Assembly (NCBI GenBank): GCA_025453555.1
Contig: JALOQC010000028.1
Span: forward strand, 1 to 37,611
Direction of reading: 5' to 3'
DNA length: 37,611 bases
Source of the DNA: Myxococcota bacterium
Lineage (GTDB): Bacteria > Myxococcota_A > Polyangia > Polyangiales > Houyiibacteriaceae
The stretch's first letter is position 1, and each line of letters opens with the position of its first letter. Positions 1 through 8,667 of this stretch are shown here, in pieces. Made by a program: the position numbers and the translations under genes. The notes below the pieces were generated by a model. It did not search any database and was not told where the DNA came from. It saw only the letters and a list, made by a program, of their open reading frames with translations.

Positions 1-399
1 GGGGATCAGCGAGAGCCCGCTCGGACGCATCGCCTTCTTCGCGGGCGTCTTCTTGCCCATCAGGTGCATCGCGGCGGCGGGCGGCCCGAGGAAGGTCACC
101 CCGTGGTGCTCGCAGAGCATCGCGAAGCGCGGGCTCTCGGCGAGGAACCCCCAGCCCGGATGCAGCGCGGTGCAGCCGGTCTGCACGGCCGCTTGCACGA
201 GGCGCTCGGGATCGAGGTAGCTGTAGGTCGCGCGACCGGGCCCGAGCACGACGACGCGGCGCCCCTTGGTGTACGGCGCGTCGCGGTCGGCCTCGGAGAC
301 CCCGAAGACGGGCTCGATGCCCAAGCGGTCGCAGGTACGAGCGATGCGCGCGGCGACCTCACCGCGGTTCGCCACGAAGAGCCGGTGGAAGAGCGGCAT
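1..399 (-). CDS. Biotin carboxylase N-terminal domain (acyl-CoA carboxylase alpha subunit), partial
   Basis: This is the 5' end of a gene that runs off the left edge; 133 codons are visible from an ATG at 399. Read on the minus strand, the protein begins MPLFHRLFVANRGEVAARIA and contains the NRGE-ARIA nucleotide-fold motif and the segment HPGWGFLAESPRFA, close to the conserved HPGYGFLSEN stretch of biotin carboxylase N-terminal domains. These enzymes use ATP and bicarbonate to carboxylate biotin, the first half-reaction of acetyl-, propionyl- or methylcrotonyl-CoA carboxylases. The ATP-grasp and biotinyl parts lie outside the window, so the acyl-CoA substrate cannot be told. It lies 193 bases downstream of a hypothetical gene on the same strand. 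The family is clear; the exact enzyme is not. Confidence 0.85.
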   Translation of the reverse strand, partial: MPLFHRLFVANRGEVAARIARTCDRLGIEPVFGVSEADRDAPYTKGRRVVVLGPGRATYSYLDPERLVQAAVQTGCTALHPGWGFLAESPRFAMLCEHHGVTFLGPPAAAMHLMGKKTPAKKAMRPSGLSLIP

Positions 400-520
400 G
401 GCGGCGCGGACCCTATCACGCGCGCTCCGAGGTGAAGCGAGCGGCGTGATCGTCCTCTCCTTTGGAGGCCCCGGCGGGCTGGACGTCCGCGAGAGCGGCG
501 GCCTCACGTCGCTCTCGTTC

Positions 521-544
521 GTGGTCGTGGTCGTGGTCGTGGTC
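521..544. repeat. GTGGTC hexamer tandem repeat
   Basis: Four perfect copies of GTGGTC lie between the biotin carboxylase start and the stop of the upstream hypothetical gene, in a 193-base gap. Degenerate CACGTC-like units continue to about 600. No coding function is apparent. Confidence 0.6.
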
Positions 545-592
545 CACGTCGCCGTCGCCGCTCACGTCAACGCTCACGCCAACCACGTCCAC

Positions 593-1195
593 TCACGTCG
601 CGGTCGGGGGGCCGCCGAAGAACACCGGAGCCCGCACCGGCCACTCGTGGCGCGGGCCGAGCTCGGGCGGGGGAAACGGCAACGACGGTCCGTCGCTGAT
701 CGCGAGGTCGTCGAAGCGGCGCACGAAGTCGCGCAGGCGCCCTCGGTCCTCACGCGGGAGATCGAAGCCTTCGCCGCAGAGCTCGAGGCGCACCGAGCCC
801 GCGTCGACCATGCGGCGCACGTGATCGATCGTCATGCGCGCGTTGACCGCGTCGAAGAAGCCGCTCGGCGTGGGCACCGCGAGCTCGGAGGCGGGCACGC
901 TCTCGGGCGTACCGTCGATCACCACGCGAAGCTCGCCACAGGTGAAGCGCCGCTCGGGTGCGGGCGTGCCGACCACCACGTCGACCCGCACCTCGTCGCG
1001 CTCGGGCGCGGCGGAGAGATCGAGGCTGCCCCAGCCGGCGGGCGAGCGCGGGTTGTCGAAGGTCAAGTCGGCGGTGAGGGTGGAGCCGTAGGCGCTCGGG
1101 TCGTCACCGACCACGACGCGCGACGCTGGACCAGGAACGACGGCGATCGAGTCGGTCAGCAGGTAACACGCGACGACGACGATCAGCTCCCGCAT
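593..1195 (-). CDS. Hypothetical exported protein
   Basis: A 200-residue protein I do not recognise. The ATG at 1195 is chosen because a strong purine run (GGGAGGGGAG) lies immediately upstream; the open frame extends further back to 1411 but without a convincing start. The N-terminus MRELIVVVACYLL looks like a short hydrophobic export signal or anchor. The rest is polar with alternating beta-like stretches, two Cys (in FTCGEL and ELCGEG) and a Pro-rich C-terminus. No catalytic motif is visible. It precedes the biotin carboxylase gene on the same strand with a 193-base gap, so co-transcription is possible but not shown. Confidence 0.55.
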   Translation of the reverse strand: MRELIVVVACYLLTDSIAVVPGPASRVVVGDDPSAYGSTLTADLTFDNPRSPAGWGSLDLSAAPERDEVRVDVVVGTPAPERRFTCGELRVVIDGTPESVPASELAVPTPSGFFDAVNARMTIDHVRRMVDAGSVRLELCGEGFDLPREDRGRLRDFVRRFDDLAISDGPSLPFPPPELGPRHEWPVRAPVFFGGPPTAT

Positions 1196-1660
1196 CTCCC
1201 CTCCCGACGGCTCCACGACCGGTACTCGACCCGCGAGGAGCCGAGTCCTTGGGCTCCTTCGATCGAGACGCATCGACCCGACGGACCGAGACGGCTCGAC
1301 CGAGACAGGGTACGCGCTCGCGCCACCGATCGCCCCCACCTCGTGCGCGCGGTGCCGCAGCGCGCCAGCGTCACCCTTCAATCTTCGAATGAATCCGAAG
1401 AGTTGAAGCACGGGTCGCCCACCCCTCCGCGCGCGCGGACACCGCGAACGAAGCTGCTATGGTGCATCCGCTCCTCGCGCCGGCTCTCTGGCGCGAAGGC
1501 CCGACGCCCCTACCGTTTTTTGGGTGGGGCGTTCCGGCGCCCCTCCCCGGCAACGCCCGTGTGGGGCCCCTCCACCCACCCGTCCGCGGGGTCAGCCGCG
1601 GACCCCACCGTTCGAAACACGCGCCGCCCTTCCCGCGTTGCGCACACGCAGGCCTTCCCG
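1196..1660. other. Divergent intergenic region with inverted repeat and structured element
   Basis: 465 bases without a supported gene separate the hypothetical gene (minus) from the rhomboid operon (plus). It holds a near-perfect inverted repeat at 1376-1408 (CTTCAATCTTCG against CGAAGAGTTGAAG, 8-base loop). It also holds the hairpin-rich element at 1526-1603, which recurs at the other end of the window. No convincing sigma-70 promoter was found by eye. Confidence 0.6.
1526..1603 (+). repeat. Three-hairpin structured element, copy A
   Basis: Hairpin 1 pairs GGGGCG (1526-1531) with CGCCCC (1538-1543) around TTCCGG. Hairpin 2 pairs CCCC (1545-1548) with GGGG (1563-1566) and encloses a GGC/GCC mini-stem. 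A pyrimidine-rich linker, TCCACCCACCC, follows. Hairpin 3 pairs GTCCGCGG (1582-1589) with CCGCGGAC (1596-1603) around the loop GGTCAG. The same order of blocks is found at 36867-36783 on the minus strand. The first 23 bases are identical in the two copies, and the linker is almost identical. The element ends 57 bases before the rhomboid ATG, in sense orientation. It could be a cis-acting RNA leader or a palindromic repeat; the sequence alone does not decide. Confidence 0.7.
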
Positions 1661-2482
1661 ATGCGGATGCTTCACCTCTTCGACGACGCGCGCGCAGCCG
1701 AGACGCTCTCGGACGCGCTCTACGCCGATGGCGTCGAGACCAGCGTGCGACCGACCCGCGACGATCAGTACGCGCTCTGGGTGGTCGACGAGACGCAGAT
1801 GGACGCCGCGAAGGCGATGCTCGCGCGCTTCCAGGCGAGCCCCGCCGATCCGCTCTTCGAGGAGCGACAGCGCGCGGCGCGGGCGCGACGCAAGGCGGAA
1901 GAGGCGAAGGAGAAGAAGAGCCGACACCGCGTGGAGAAGATGCGCGACCAGCTCGCGCAGGCCGACGCGACGCCCTTCGTGTCGTACGGGATCATGGCGT
2001 TCTCGGTGGGGCTCTATTTCCTCACCGAGGCGCGCCCGGAGATCGGGCTCGCGATGTTGCCGCATGGCGCGGGCTTCACGATCACGGAAGCGATCCTGAA
2101 CGGGCTCACGACGAAGCCCTGGACCTTCGTCACCCCCGTCTTCGTGCACGGCGGGCTGCTCCACCTGATCTTCAACGTGCTCTGGATCCGCGACCTCGGC
2201 GGCGTGTTCGAGCGCGCGCACTCGTCGCTGCGGATGTTCGGCGCGACGCTGCTCTTCGGCGTGGGTGGCGTGATCACCGAGCTCTACTGGTCGCAGGCGC
2301 CCGCGGTCGGTCTATCCGGCGTGGTCTACGGTCTGCTCGGTTACCTCTACTTCCGCGGCAAGTACGATCCCTCGTTTCCGTATCAGATCCCGCGCACGAC
2401 GATGCTCTGGATGATGGCGTGGTTCGCGCTCTGCTTCGTGCCGGGCTTTCGGTCGGCGCCTCCCGAAGTGATCGGCCCATGA
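1661..2482 (+). CDS. GlpG-like rhomboid protein, C-terminally truncated
   Basis: A 273-residue membrane protein resembling the GlpG class of rhomboid intramembrane serine proteases. Residues 1-65 match the GlpG cytoplasmic N-domain in style (ALWVVDE, ARFQASPADP). A charged helix (66-100) precedes the membrane core. The core carries the HGGLLHLIFN motif (His163, His168, Asn172) and GLSG with the nucleophile Ser219, followed by VVYGLLGYLYFRG as in GlpG. The protein ends about 54 residues after Ser219, where GlpG has its catalytic His (53 residues after its Ser) and last helix. No other frame restores that helix. The stop overlaps the next ATG (ATGA), so the short form is embedded in an operon. 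It is probably an inactive, substrate-binding pseudoprotease, or was truncated by deletion. The ATG at 1661 is chosen because the N-domain starts there. Confidence 0.85.
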   Translation: MRMLHLFDDARAAETLSDALYADGVETSVRPTRDDQYALWVVDETQMDAAKAMLARFQASPADPLFEERQRAARARRKAEEAKEKKSRHRVEKMRDQLAQADATPFVSYGIMAFSVGLYFLTEARPEIGLAMLPHGAGFTITEAILNGLTTKPWTFVTPVFVHGGLLHLIFNVLWIRDLGGVFERAHSSLRMFGATLLFGVGGVITELYWSQAPAVGLSGVVYGLLGYLYFRGKYDPSFPYQIPRTTMLWMMAWFALCFVPGFRSAPPEVIGP

Positions 2483-2925
2483 CCTCCGCCGAGCGTGCGT
2501 TCGCGTACGGGTTCTCGCTGCTCGCGATCGCGACCGTGCTCTCGCCGGTGCTGCGCCATCCGGACGAGGACAGCTTCCCGCTCAGCACCTACCCGATGTT
2601 CTCGCACGAGCGCCCGCGCGAGATGACGATGGTCCACGCGGTCGGGCTCGACGCGGAGGGCACGCGCGAGCCGCTGCCGCCGCGGGTGAGCGCGGACACG
2701 CGCGAGGTGCTCCAGTCGATGCGCACGATCGAGATGGCGGTGCACGGCGGGCGCGCGATCGATCTGTGCCGCGAGATCGGCGAGCGCGTGAAGCTTCGCG
2801 AGGATCTCGACCACGTGCGCGAGGTGGTGGTCGAGACCATCACGTTCGACGCCGTGGCGTACTTCGACGAGCGACCTCCGGAGCTCGAGCGTTTCGTGCA
2901 CGCGCGCTGCGAGGTGCTGCGATGA
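2479..2925 (+). CDS. Small membrane-anchored protein with PMFS motif, partner of the HTTM gene
   Basis: A 148-residue protein with one N-terminal hydrophobic segment (about residues 8-25), then the segment PLSTYPMFSH, and a mostly polar C-terminal half. The YPMFS motif is known from small uncharacterised proteins encoded beside HTTM (vitamin K-dependent gamma-carboxylase-like) membrane proteins; no enzyme activity is established for it. The gene overlaps its neighbours by ATGA at both ends, with the rhomboid upstream and the HTTM gene downstream. This indicates translational coupling and a common task at the membrane. Function unknown. Confidence 0.75.
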   Translation: MTSAERAFAYGFSLLAIATVLSPVLRHPDEDSFPLSTYPMFSHERPREMTMVHAVGLDAEGTREPLPPRVSADTREVLQSMRTIEMAVHGGRAIDLCREIGERVKLREDLDHVREVVVETITFDAVAYFDERPPELERFVHARCEVLR

Positions 2926-3848
2926 GCGCGGACGATCGCCCTCTCCTCGATCGCTCCCTCCTCGATCGACTCTGGATGCCCACCACGCCCGCGCTCCGGC
3001 TCGCCACGCTGCGCGCGCTCGTCGGCGCCTACGGCTTCGTCTACGTGCTCGTGCGCTTGCCGCACCTCCTGAGCTACGCGCTCGACGACGTCGCGCGTTT
3101 CCAGCCGGTCGGCCTCGCGACCCTCGCGCCTTCGCCGACGTTGCCGATCGTCTACCAAGCGCTCGTCGCGCTCCTCGTGCTCACGAGCGGGACGTTCTTG
3201 CTCGGGTTCAAGCACCGCTGGCTCGCGCCGCTGCACGCGGTGCTGCTCACGTGGGTGCTCACGTACACGAACTCGTGGGGGAAGATCCTCCACACCGACA
3301 ACCTCTTCCTCGCGCACGTGATCGTGCTCGCGTTCGCTCCGTCGGCCGACGCGCTCTCGCTCGACGCGCGCGGCAAGGCGCGTCCCGCCGATCACCCGCG
3401 CTACGGCTGGGCGCCGAAGCTCATGGTCGCGCTCGCCGCTGCGGCGTACCTGCTCGCGGGCATCGCGAAGCTGCGCAACGGCGGCCTGCACTTCCTCGGC
3501 GGCGAGACGCTGCGCAACTTCGTGGCCTTCGACAACGCGCGGAAGATCGAGCTCGCCGACATCCACTCGCCGCTCGGCGCCGCGCTGCTGCCCTACCCCG
3601 GCCTCTTCGCGGTGCTCGCGTGGGTCAGCATGCTCCTCGAGCTCGGCGCCCCGCTCGCGTTGCACCGCCGGATCGGGCGCTGGTGGTCGCTCGGCATGTG
3701 GGGCTTCCACCTCGGCGTGCTCGCGCTCATGGCGATCGGCTTCGTCTACCCGCTCAGCTTCCTCGCGTTCGCGGCGTGCTTCGACGTGGAGAAGCTCTGG
3801 CAGCGGCGTCCGCTGCGGAAGCTCGCGACCAAGCTCGGCGTGGCGTGA
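2922..3848 (+). CDS. HTTM-type (vitamin K-dependent gamma-carboxylase-like) membrane protein
   Basis: A 308-residue polytopic membrane protein. Hydrophobic segments can be seen at roughly residues 28-50, 75-95, 100-130, 168-185, 225-250 and 262-290. The loop segment NSWGKILHTDNLF and the later AKLRNGGLHFLGGETLR fit the HTTM family, where conserved polar residues in loops suggest a membrane enzyme. Family members are related to vitamin K-dependent gamma-glutamyl carboxylase, but the bacterial ones have no proven substrate. The ATG at 2922 overlaps the preceding stop. It is the last gene of the three-gene plus-strand operon; DUF4132 follows after 149 bases. Confidence 0.75.
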   Translation: MSADDRPLLDRSLLDRLWMPTTPALRLATLRALVGAYGFVYVLVRLPHLLSYALDDVARFQPVGLATLAPSPTLPIVYQALVALLVLTSGTFLLGFKHRWLAPLHAVLLTWVLTYTNSWGKILHTDNLFLAHVIVLAFAPSADALSLDARGKARPADHPRYGWAPKLMVALAAAAYLLAGIAKLRNGGLHFLGGETLRNFVAFDNARKIELADIHSPLGAALLPYPGLFAVLAWVSMLLELGAPLALHRRIGRWWSLGMWGFHLGVLALMAIGFVYPLSFLAFAACFDVEKLWQRRPLRKLATKLGVA

Positions 3849-6120
3849 GCGTCGAGCGCGAGACCTCGACGCTGCTCCTTCGACGCCGCTCCTTCGACGC
3901 CAGCATCGTCGACGGCGACCGTTCCGTGGTGTCGAGCCAACCGTGACGCGCCGTTCGAGGTTGTGCGGGCACCACGCCTCGCGCGAAGGTCCGCCCGATG
4001 GCCGCTCCTCGTCTGCCGCTTCCTCGTCGCGCACGGTCGGCGGTCGATCCCGCCGCCCCCATCACGTCGCTCACGCTCGAAGCGCGCGCCGCACTGCGCC
4101 CGGATCCCTCGGCGCAACGGGAGGATCTGCGCAAGCGCCTCCGCGGCAAACAAGCGAGCTACCTCCCGAACACCCACGCACAGGTGCTGGAGAAGGGCCT
4201 CGACGCACCGGCCGCGGCGGACCGAACGAGCGCGGACGTCTTCGCGCCGCTGCCCGAGGATCTTCGCGCCTCGCTCGTCGCGCGATCCTTCGCTACGGCG
4301 CGACGCGAAGCCTACGCGTTCGTGGTCGAGCCCTCGCTCGAGGACGCGCGCACGCTCTCGCTGGACGCGCTCGCGGTGGCGGAAGCGATGGCCCGGCACG
4401 TCGGCTCGAGCACGCTCGCGCTCGTCGCGTCCGCGCGCTCGCTCGCGGATGCCGTCCGGGTCGCGTCGCTCGCGGATCGCCTCGGCACCGCGTCGATCGG
4501 CGGCTACCCGAACGACGTGCACTTCACGCCCGACGGTCGCTACGCGCACTTCCACGAGGCGTCCGCGACGGAGCTTCGGCACCTCGTGTGTGCCGCGGAC
4601 GAAGCGTCCTACGCGGACGCGCTCGCGACCGCGCGCACGCTCCGCGACGCGCTCGGTGATCCCGCTCCCTTCGACCCGAACGATCACGCGACCGCGAACG
4701 CGGAGCGGCGTCGCACCCACGCACGTCAGCTCTTCGCCTTCGCGTTCCCCGACGCGCCGTTCGCGGAGGAAGAGCTCGCCGCGCTGCTCGCGGCCGGACA
4801 TCCGCCGCACGTTCAGTTGCTGGCGTCGCTGACCACGCTGGCTTCGGCGCAGGCGATCGTGCAGGCGCGCGGGGCACCGTACTGCGCGTCGTACGTGCAC
4901 GAGATCGCGGACGCGCTGCCGGAAGACGACGCGATCACGCTGCTCGAGGCGATGTTGCCCGAGCTCCTGAAGAAGCCGCGGTACCAAGCGCTGCCCAAGA
5001 CCCCGCCGCGCGAGCTCGTGCAAGCGCTCGCGCGGCTCCCGAGCCCGCGCGTGTCCGCGATCCTCGCGCGCTACGCGAAAGACCCGGTGGTCGGCGTCAC
5101 GGTGCTCGAGATCTTCCGAACGCAGCCGGAGCGCGCGTCGGCGCTGCAAGAGCACGGCAAGCTCGCGGGCCTCGCCGCGCGAGTGGTCGGCACCCGCGCG
5201 GAGGACGACGCGCCGCTCGCAGACGACTACCCGGAGCTGCTCCGCACGCGACCTTGGCGCGCGAAGGCGAAGAAGCCGAAGCCGATCGTGGTCCCGAGCC
5301 TGCCGATCCTCGGCGAAGAGCGCGCGTTCGTGGACCGGACGCTCTTGCCGACGCCGACTCCGTCGACGGCGCCGATGCTGGAAGGCCCGGCACGGGACGC
5401 GTGGTGGGCGCACACACACGCCAGGCATCGGTATGCCTTCACGGCGCCCGAGGTCGAACACGAGGGGCAGCGGTACGCGCTCGCAGACGCGGACTTCCTG
5501 GAGTGTTTCACACTGGCGCAAGGTGTGACGGTTGGTTCGACGCTCGTCGCGGTCGCGCGTCTCGGGCTCGACGCACTCCCAGCGCTGGCAGGCGACTGGT
5601 CCGGTCACCTGCACTACGAAACTGCAGTCGATCGATTGACTGCCGCGATGGCGCTCGTCTCACCGCGGATGGGCGCGTCCCTCGCGAACGTCACCGAGAT
5701 GAAGAAGGCGTGGCGCGACCGGGTTCTCGGTTGGTTCCGCCGCCACGCGGAGATCGTCGTCCCCGGGCTCCTCCCCGCCGCGCTCGGCGAAGCGCGTGGG
5801 CCACGCGCCGCGTGCGAGTCGGTGCTGCTCCACCTGCGCGATCGTGGTCACACCGAGACGATCCGCACCGCCGCGCGCGCGCTCGGAGAAGACGCCGCCG
5901 CGGGCATCGAGGCCTTGCTCGCGTACGACGTGGTGCGCGCTCCGGCCAAGGTCCCCGCGCGCCCGAGCTTCCTGCGCGTCGAAGCACTCCCCGAGCTGCG
6001 CACGACGAAGGGCGCGCGTCTGCCCGACGAAGCGCGCGACGCGTGGCTCGACTTGCTCTCGCTCGGTCGCTGCGCGGAGCCGCATCCGGGGGCGCTCGTG
6101 GTCGCGAACGAGCGTCGACG

Positions 6121-6175
6121 GTCCGCGGGGTCAGCCGCGGACGAGCATCCACGGTCCGCGGGGTCAGCCGCGGAC
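6121..6175 (+). repeat. Two copies of palindromic hairpin 3 inside the DUF4132 gene
   Basis: GTCCGCGG, loop GGTCAG, CCGCGGAC occurs at 6121-6142 and again at 6154-6175. Both are identical to hairpin 3 of the element at 1526-1603. The repeat period is 33 bases (11 codons), so reading frame is kept. The flanking residues are typical of DUF4132, so this looks like an insertion and duplication inside a gene. Confidence 0.85.
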
Positions 6176-6799
6176 GAGCCGCACCTCGATCGCGCGAGCC
6201 TCGAAGCATTCGCGCTCGAGCTCTTCGAGCAGTGGGTGCTCGGTGACGCACCGGGGCGCCACGAGTGGATGGCCTACGCGCTCGCGCTGAGCCCGAGCGA
6301 CGCGGGCACCGCGCGCCTCGCCGCCTTCGCACGCGAGCAGGCGCGCAAGAACGCCGCGAAAGCGGAGCGCGCGTGTCAGGTGCTGGCCGCGATCGGCTCC
6401 GATCCTGCGCTCGCGGTCCTCGAGCTCGTGGCCACCACGTCGCGCTACACCGCGCTCACGACCACCGCGAGCGCGCTCCGCGAGCAGGCCGCGCGCGAGC
6501 GGGGGCTCAGCGTGCAAGAGCTCGCGGATCGCACGTTGCCGGACGCAGGGCTCGACGCGCACGGGCGCAGCGAGCTGCGTCGTGGGCAGGCGCGTCTCCA
6601 GCTCTGGCTCGACCCCGCGTCGCTCACGCTCCGAGTGCGCGAGCACGACGACGCGGAGTGGAAGAACGCCCTGCCGCGCGCAAAGAAGGCGATCGCGCCG
6701 AAGAAGACGTCGAAGACGCGCGCGAAGGCGAGGAAGCGCGGCGCGATCGACGACACCGAGCCCACGATCGAGGCTGCTGCGACGACCGAAGTCGACTCC

Positions 6800-6898
6800 T
6801 CCGAGACGAACGCGTCCGAGACGAACGCGTCCGAGACGAACGCGTCCGAGACGAACGCGTCCGAGACGAACGCGTCCGAGACGAACGCGTCCGAGACG
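6800..6898 (+). repeat. 15-base tandem repeat encoding SETNA
   Basis: Six perfect copies of TCCGAGACGAACGCG run from 6800 to 6889, followed by a partial copy to 6898. The unit is five codons long, so changes in copy number alone would not shift the frame. The DUF4132 frameshift lies just after the array. Confidence 0.9.
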
Positions 6899-7671
6899 AG
6901 ACGCACGAGTCCGACCTCGCGCTCCTGCGCGAAGACTTCGCGAGCGCCAAGCGCGACGTGGAGCTCGCGATCGACGTCGCGCGGCGACGGCTGGAGCTCG
7001 CGCTCCGCGACGAGCGGAGCTGGACGCGCGACGACTTCGCGCGCTTCGTCCTCGGGCATCCCGTCGCCGGTGCGCTCGCGCGCGGGTTGGTCTGGGAGAC
7101 GCTCACGGGCGAGACGTTTCGGATCGCGGAGGACGGCAGCCTCGCCACGCTCGACGACGCGCCGTTCGTTTCGTCCGACGACGTCACGGTACGGCTCGCG
7201 CACCCTGCGCGCGGTCTGGACGCGCGCGGCCCGGACGGGCGCGGTCTGCACGGAGGGTGGGCGGAGCGGCTCGCGGACTACGAGCTCACGCAGCCTTTCG
7301 AGCAGCTCGGCCGCGCGGTGCAGGGCGCACCCGCCGACGTCGCCTCGATCGCCACCGGACTCGAAGCGAGCCCACGCCGCCTCCTCGGAGTGCTCGAAGC
7401 GCGCGGCTGGGAGCGCGTGAGCCGAGGTTCCGCGACGCACTGGTCGCGCGCGTTTCGCACGATCGACGGGAGCGCCGTGGAGGTTCGATGGCGCTTCGAG
7501 CCGGAGGTCTTCCTCGTCGAGCTCGCGCACGTCGCACGCGTCACCGCGGAGGCGCTCGTGACGCCACGCGACGGCGAGCTCGCGCGGCTCACCCCCGTGG
7601 CGGCGTTCGAGCTGCTGCGCGACGTGGAAGCGGTGCGGGCCTGAGCCGGTACTCGTGGCAGAGCGAAAGGC

Positions 7672-8667
7672 TCAGGCGCGGCCGCGGCTGCGCAGACCGA
7701 GGATCTGCAGCGGCTCGTCGGAGCGCGCGAAGGTCACCACGCTGCCGACGTCGAGCTTCGCGACCTTCTGCGCGCCGTCGAAGTAGAGCCGGCCTTCGCG
7801 GATCTTGCTCTTGAGCTCGAGGGTCTCGCCGTCGAGCACGAGGCCTTTGGCGAGCTGCAGCGCTTCGGGCTCGCGATCGGGTAGCTCGGGCGCGAAGGGC
7901 TCGCGCACGATCCACTGCAGCTTGCGCGAGCCGATGGGGAGCACCTTGCCGCCCGCGCTGCGCTGGGCGGCGGTGGAGCCCGCCGCGGGCCCGATCCAGA
8001 GGCCGCTGCACGCGTGGCTCGCCTCTTCGTCGCCGTGGCGCAGGAGGAAACGCGTCGTGGCGGCCGGGCACTCGTGGCAGAAGAGGACGTCGTTGAGCAC
8101 GCGCTCGTGGAGCGACTCGCCGTCGAGGAGCACGCGCATGCGCGTGAGCGGGGTGCGACGCAGCTCGCCTTCGAGCGCGCGACCGAGGGTCGCCTCGACG
8201 TCGTCGCGATCGCCCGCGCAGAACCAGCCGACGCTCGTCTCGGGCGAGCTGTTGATCGCGACGATGGGCGTGCTCGCGTCCACCGTGTGCGAGGTCCAGA
8301 GCAACGTGCCGTCACCGCCGAGGGTGACCACGAGGTCCCAACGTTCGTCGTCGCGATCGTGGCGATGACGGAAGGTCGCGCGTGCGCCGAGCTTCTTGAG
8401 CGCGTCGCGCGCGAGCTCCAGCGTGCGCACGTGGCTCTCGTGCGCGGAGAGCAGCTTCGCGACCGAGGCATCGCGCTCCGCGAGCAGCTTCTTCACGCGC
8501 GGATCGCTCTCCGCATCCCAGCGCTGGTACGCGGTCTTCTTGTAGATCACGAGCACGCGCGGTCGGTCGCCGTTCTCGCGCGGACGCGACGTCTCGGTGC
8601 TCTCACGCGAACGCTCGCCGTTCGAGCCGCCTCCACCCGCGCCCGAGCCGTTCGACGTGCCGCTCAT
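7672..8667 (-). CDS. nadK: NAD(+)/NADH kinase
   Basis: A 331-residue cytoplasmic enzyme that phosphorylates NAD to NADP. The Gly-rich signature LGGDGTLLWTS is present (GGDGT at about 117-121). Downstream are NSSPETSVGWF, LNDVLFCHECPAATTRF and GSTAAQRSAGG, which fit the nucleotide- and NAD-binding regions of this fold. The first 35 residues are Gly/Ser/Arg-rich and low in complexity; the conserved part begins at RVLVIYKK. The ATG at 8667 overlaps the stop of the upstream NUDIX gene (ATGA), so the two are translationally coupled. Distal gene of a minus-strand cluster with a NUDIX hydrolase and transaldolase; it converges on DUF4132. Confidence 0.9.
   Translation of the reverse strand: MSGTSNGSGAGGGGSNGERSRESTETSRPRENGDRPRVLVIYKKTAYQRWDAESDPRVKKLLAERDASVAKLLSAHESHVRTLELARDALKKLGARATFRHRHDRDDERWDLVVTLGGDGTLLWTSHTVDASTPIVAINSSPETSVGWFCAGDRDDVEATLGRALEGELRRTPLTRMRVLLDGESLHERVLNDVLFCHECPAATTRFLLRHGDEEASHACSGLWIGPAAGSTAAQRSAGGKVLPIGSRKLQWIVREPFAPELPDREPEALQLAKGLVLDGETLELKSKIREGRLYFDGAQKVAKLDVGSVVTFARSDEPLQILGLRSRGRA

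Larger units (their letters stand above)
3998..7644 (+). pseudogene. DUF4132 (MolR-like) protein, frameshifted within a tandem repeat
   Basis: The first frame (3998-7420) gives about 970 sensible residues, then turns to Arg/Ser nonsense near 6900. A second frame, read from about 6900 to the TGA at 7642-7644, gives a plausible C-terminus (ESDLALLREDFASAKRDV, then HPVAGALARGLVWETL). That segment fits the DUF4132 domain, known from MolR-like proteins of undefined role. Removing two bases (a GA in GAGACGAGACGC) rejoins the frames as SETTHESDLALL. The break follows six perfect 15-base units encoding SETNA (6800-6889). Upstream, at 6121-6175, two palindromic hairpins are inserted in frame and encode RSAGSAADE twice. 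Either the gene is broken, the sequence has an indel, or the protein ends early. It converges on nadK with a 27-base gap. Confidence 0.75.
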
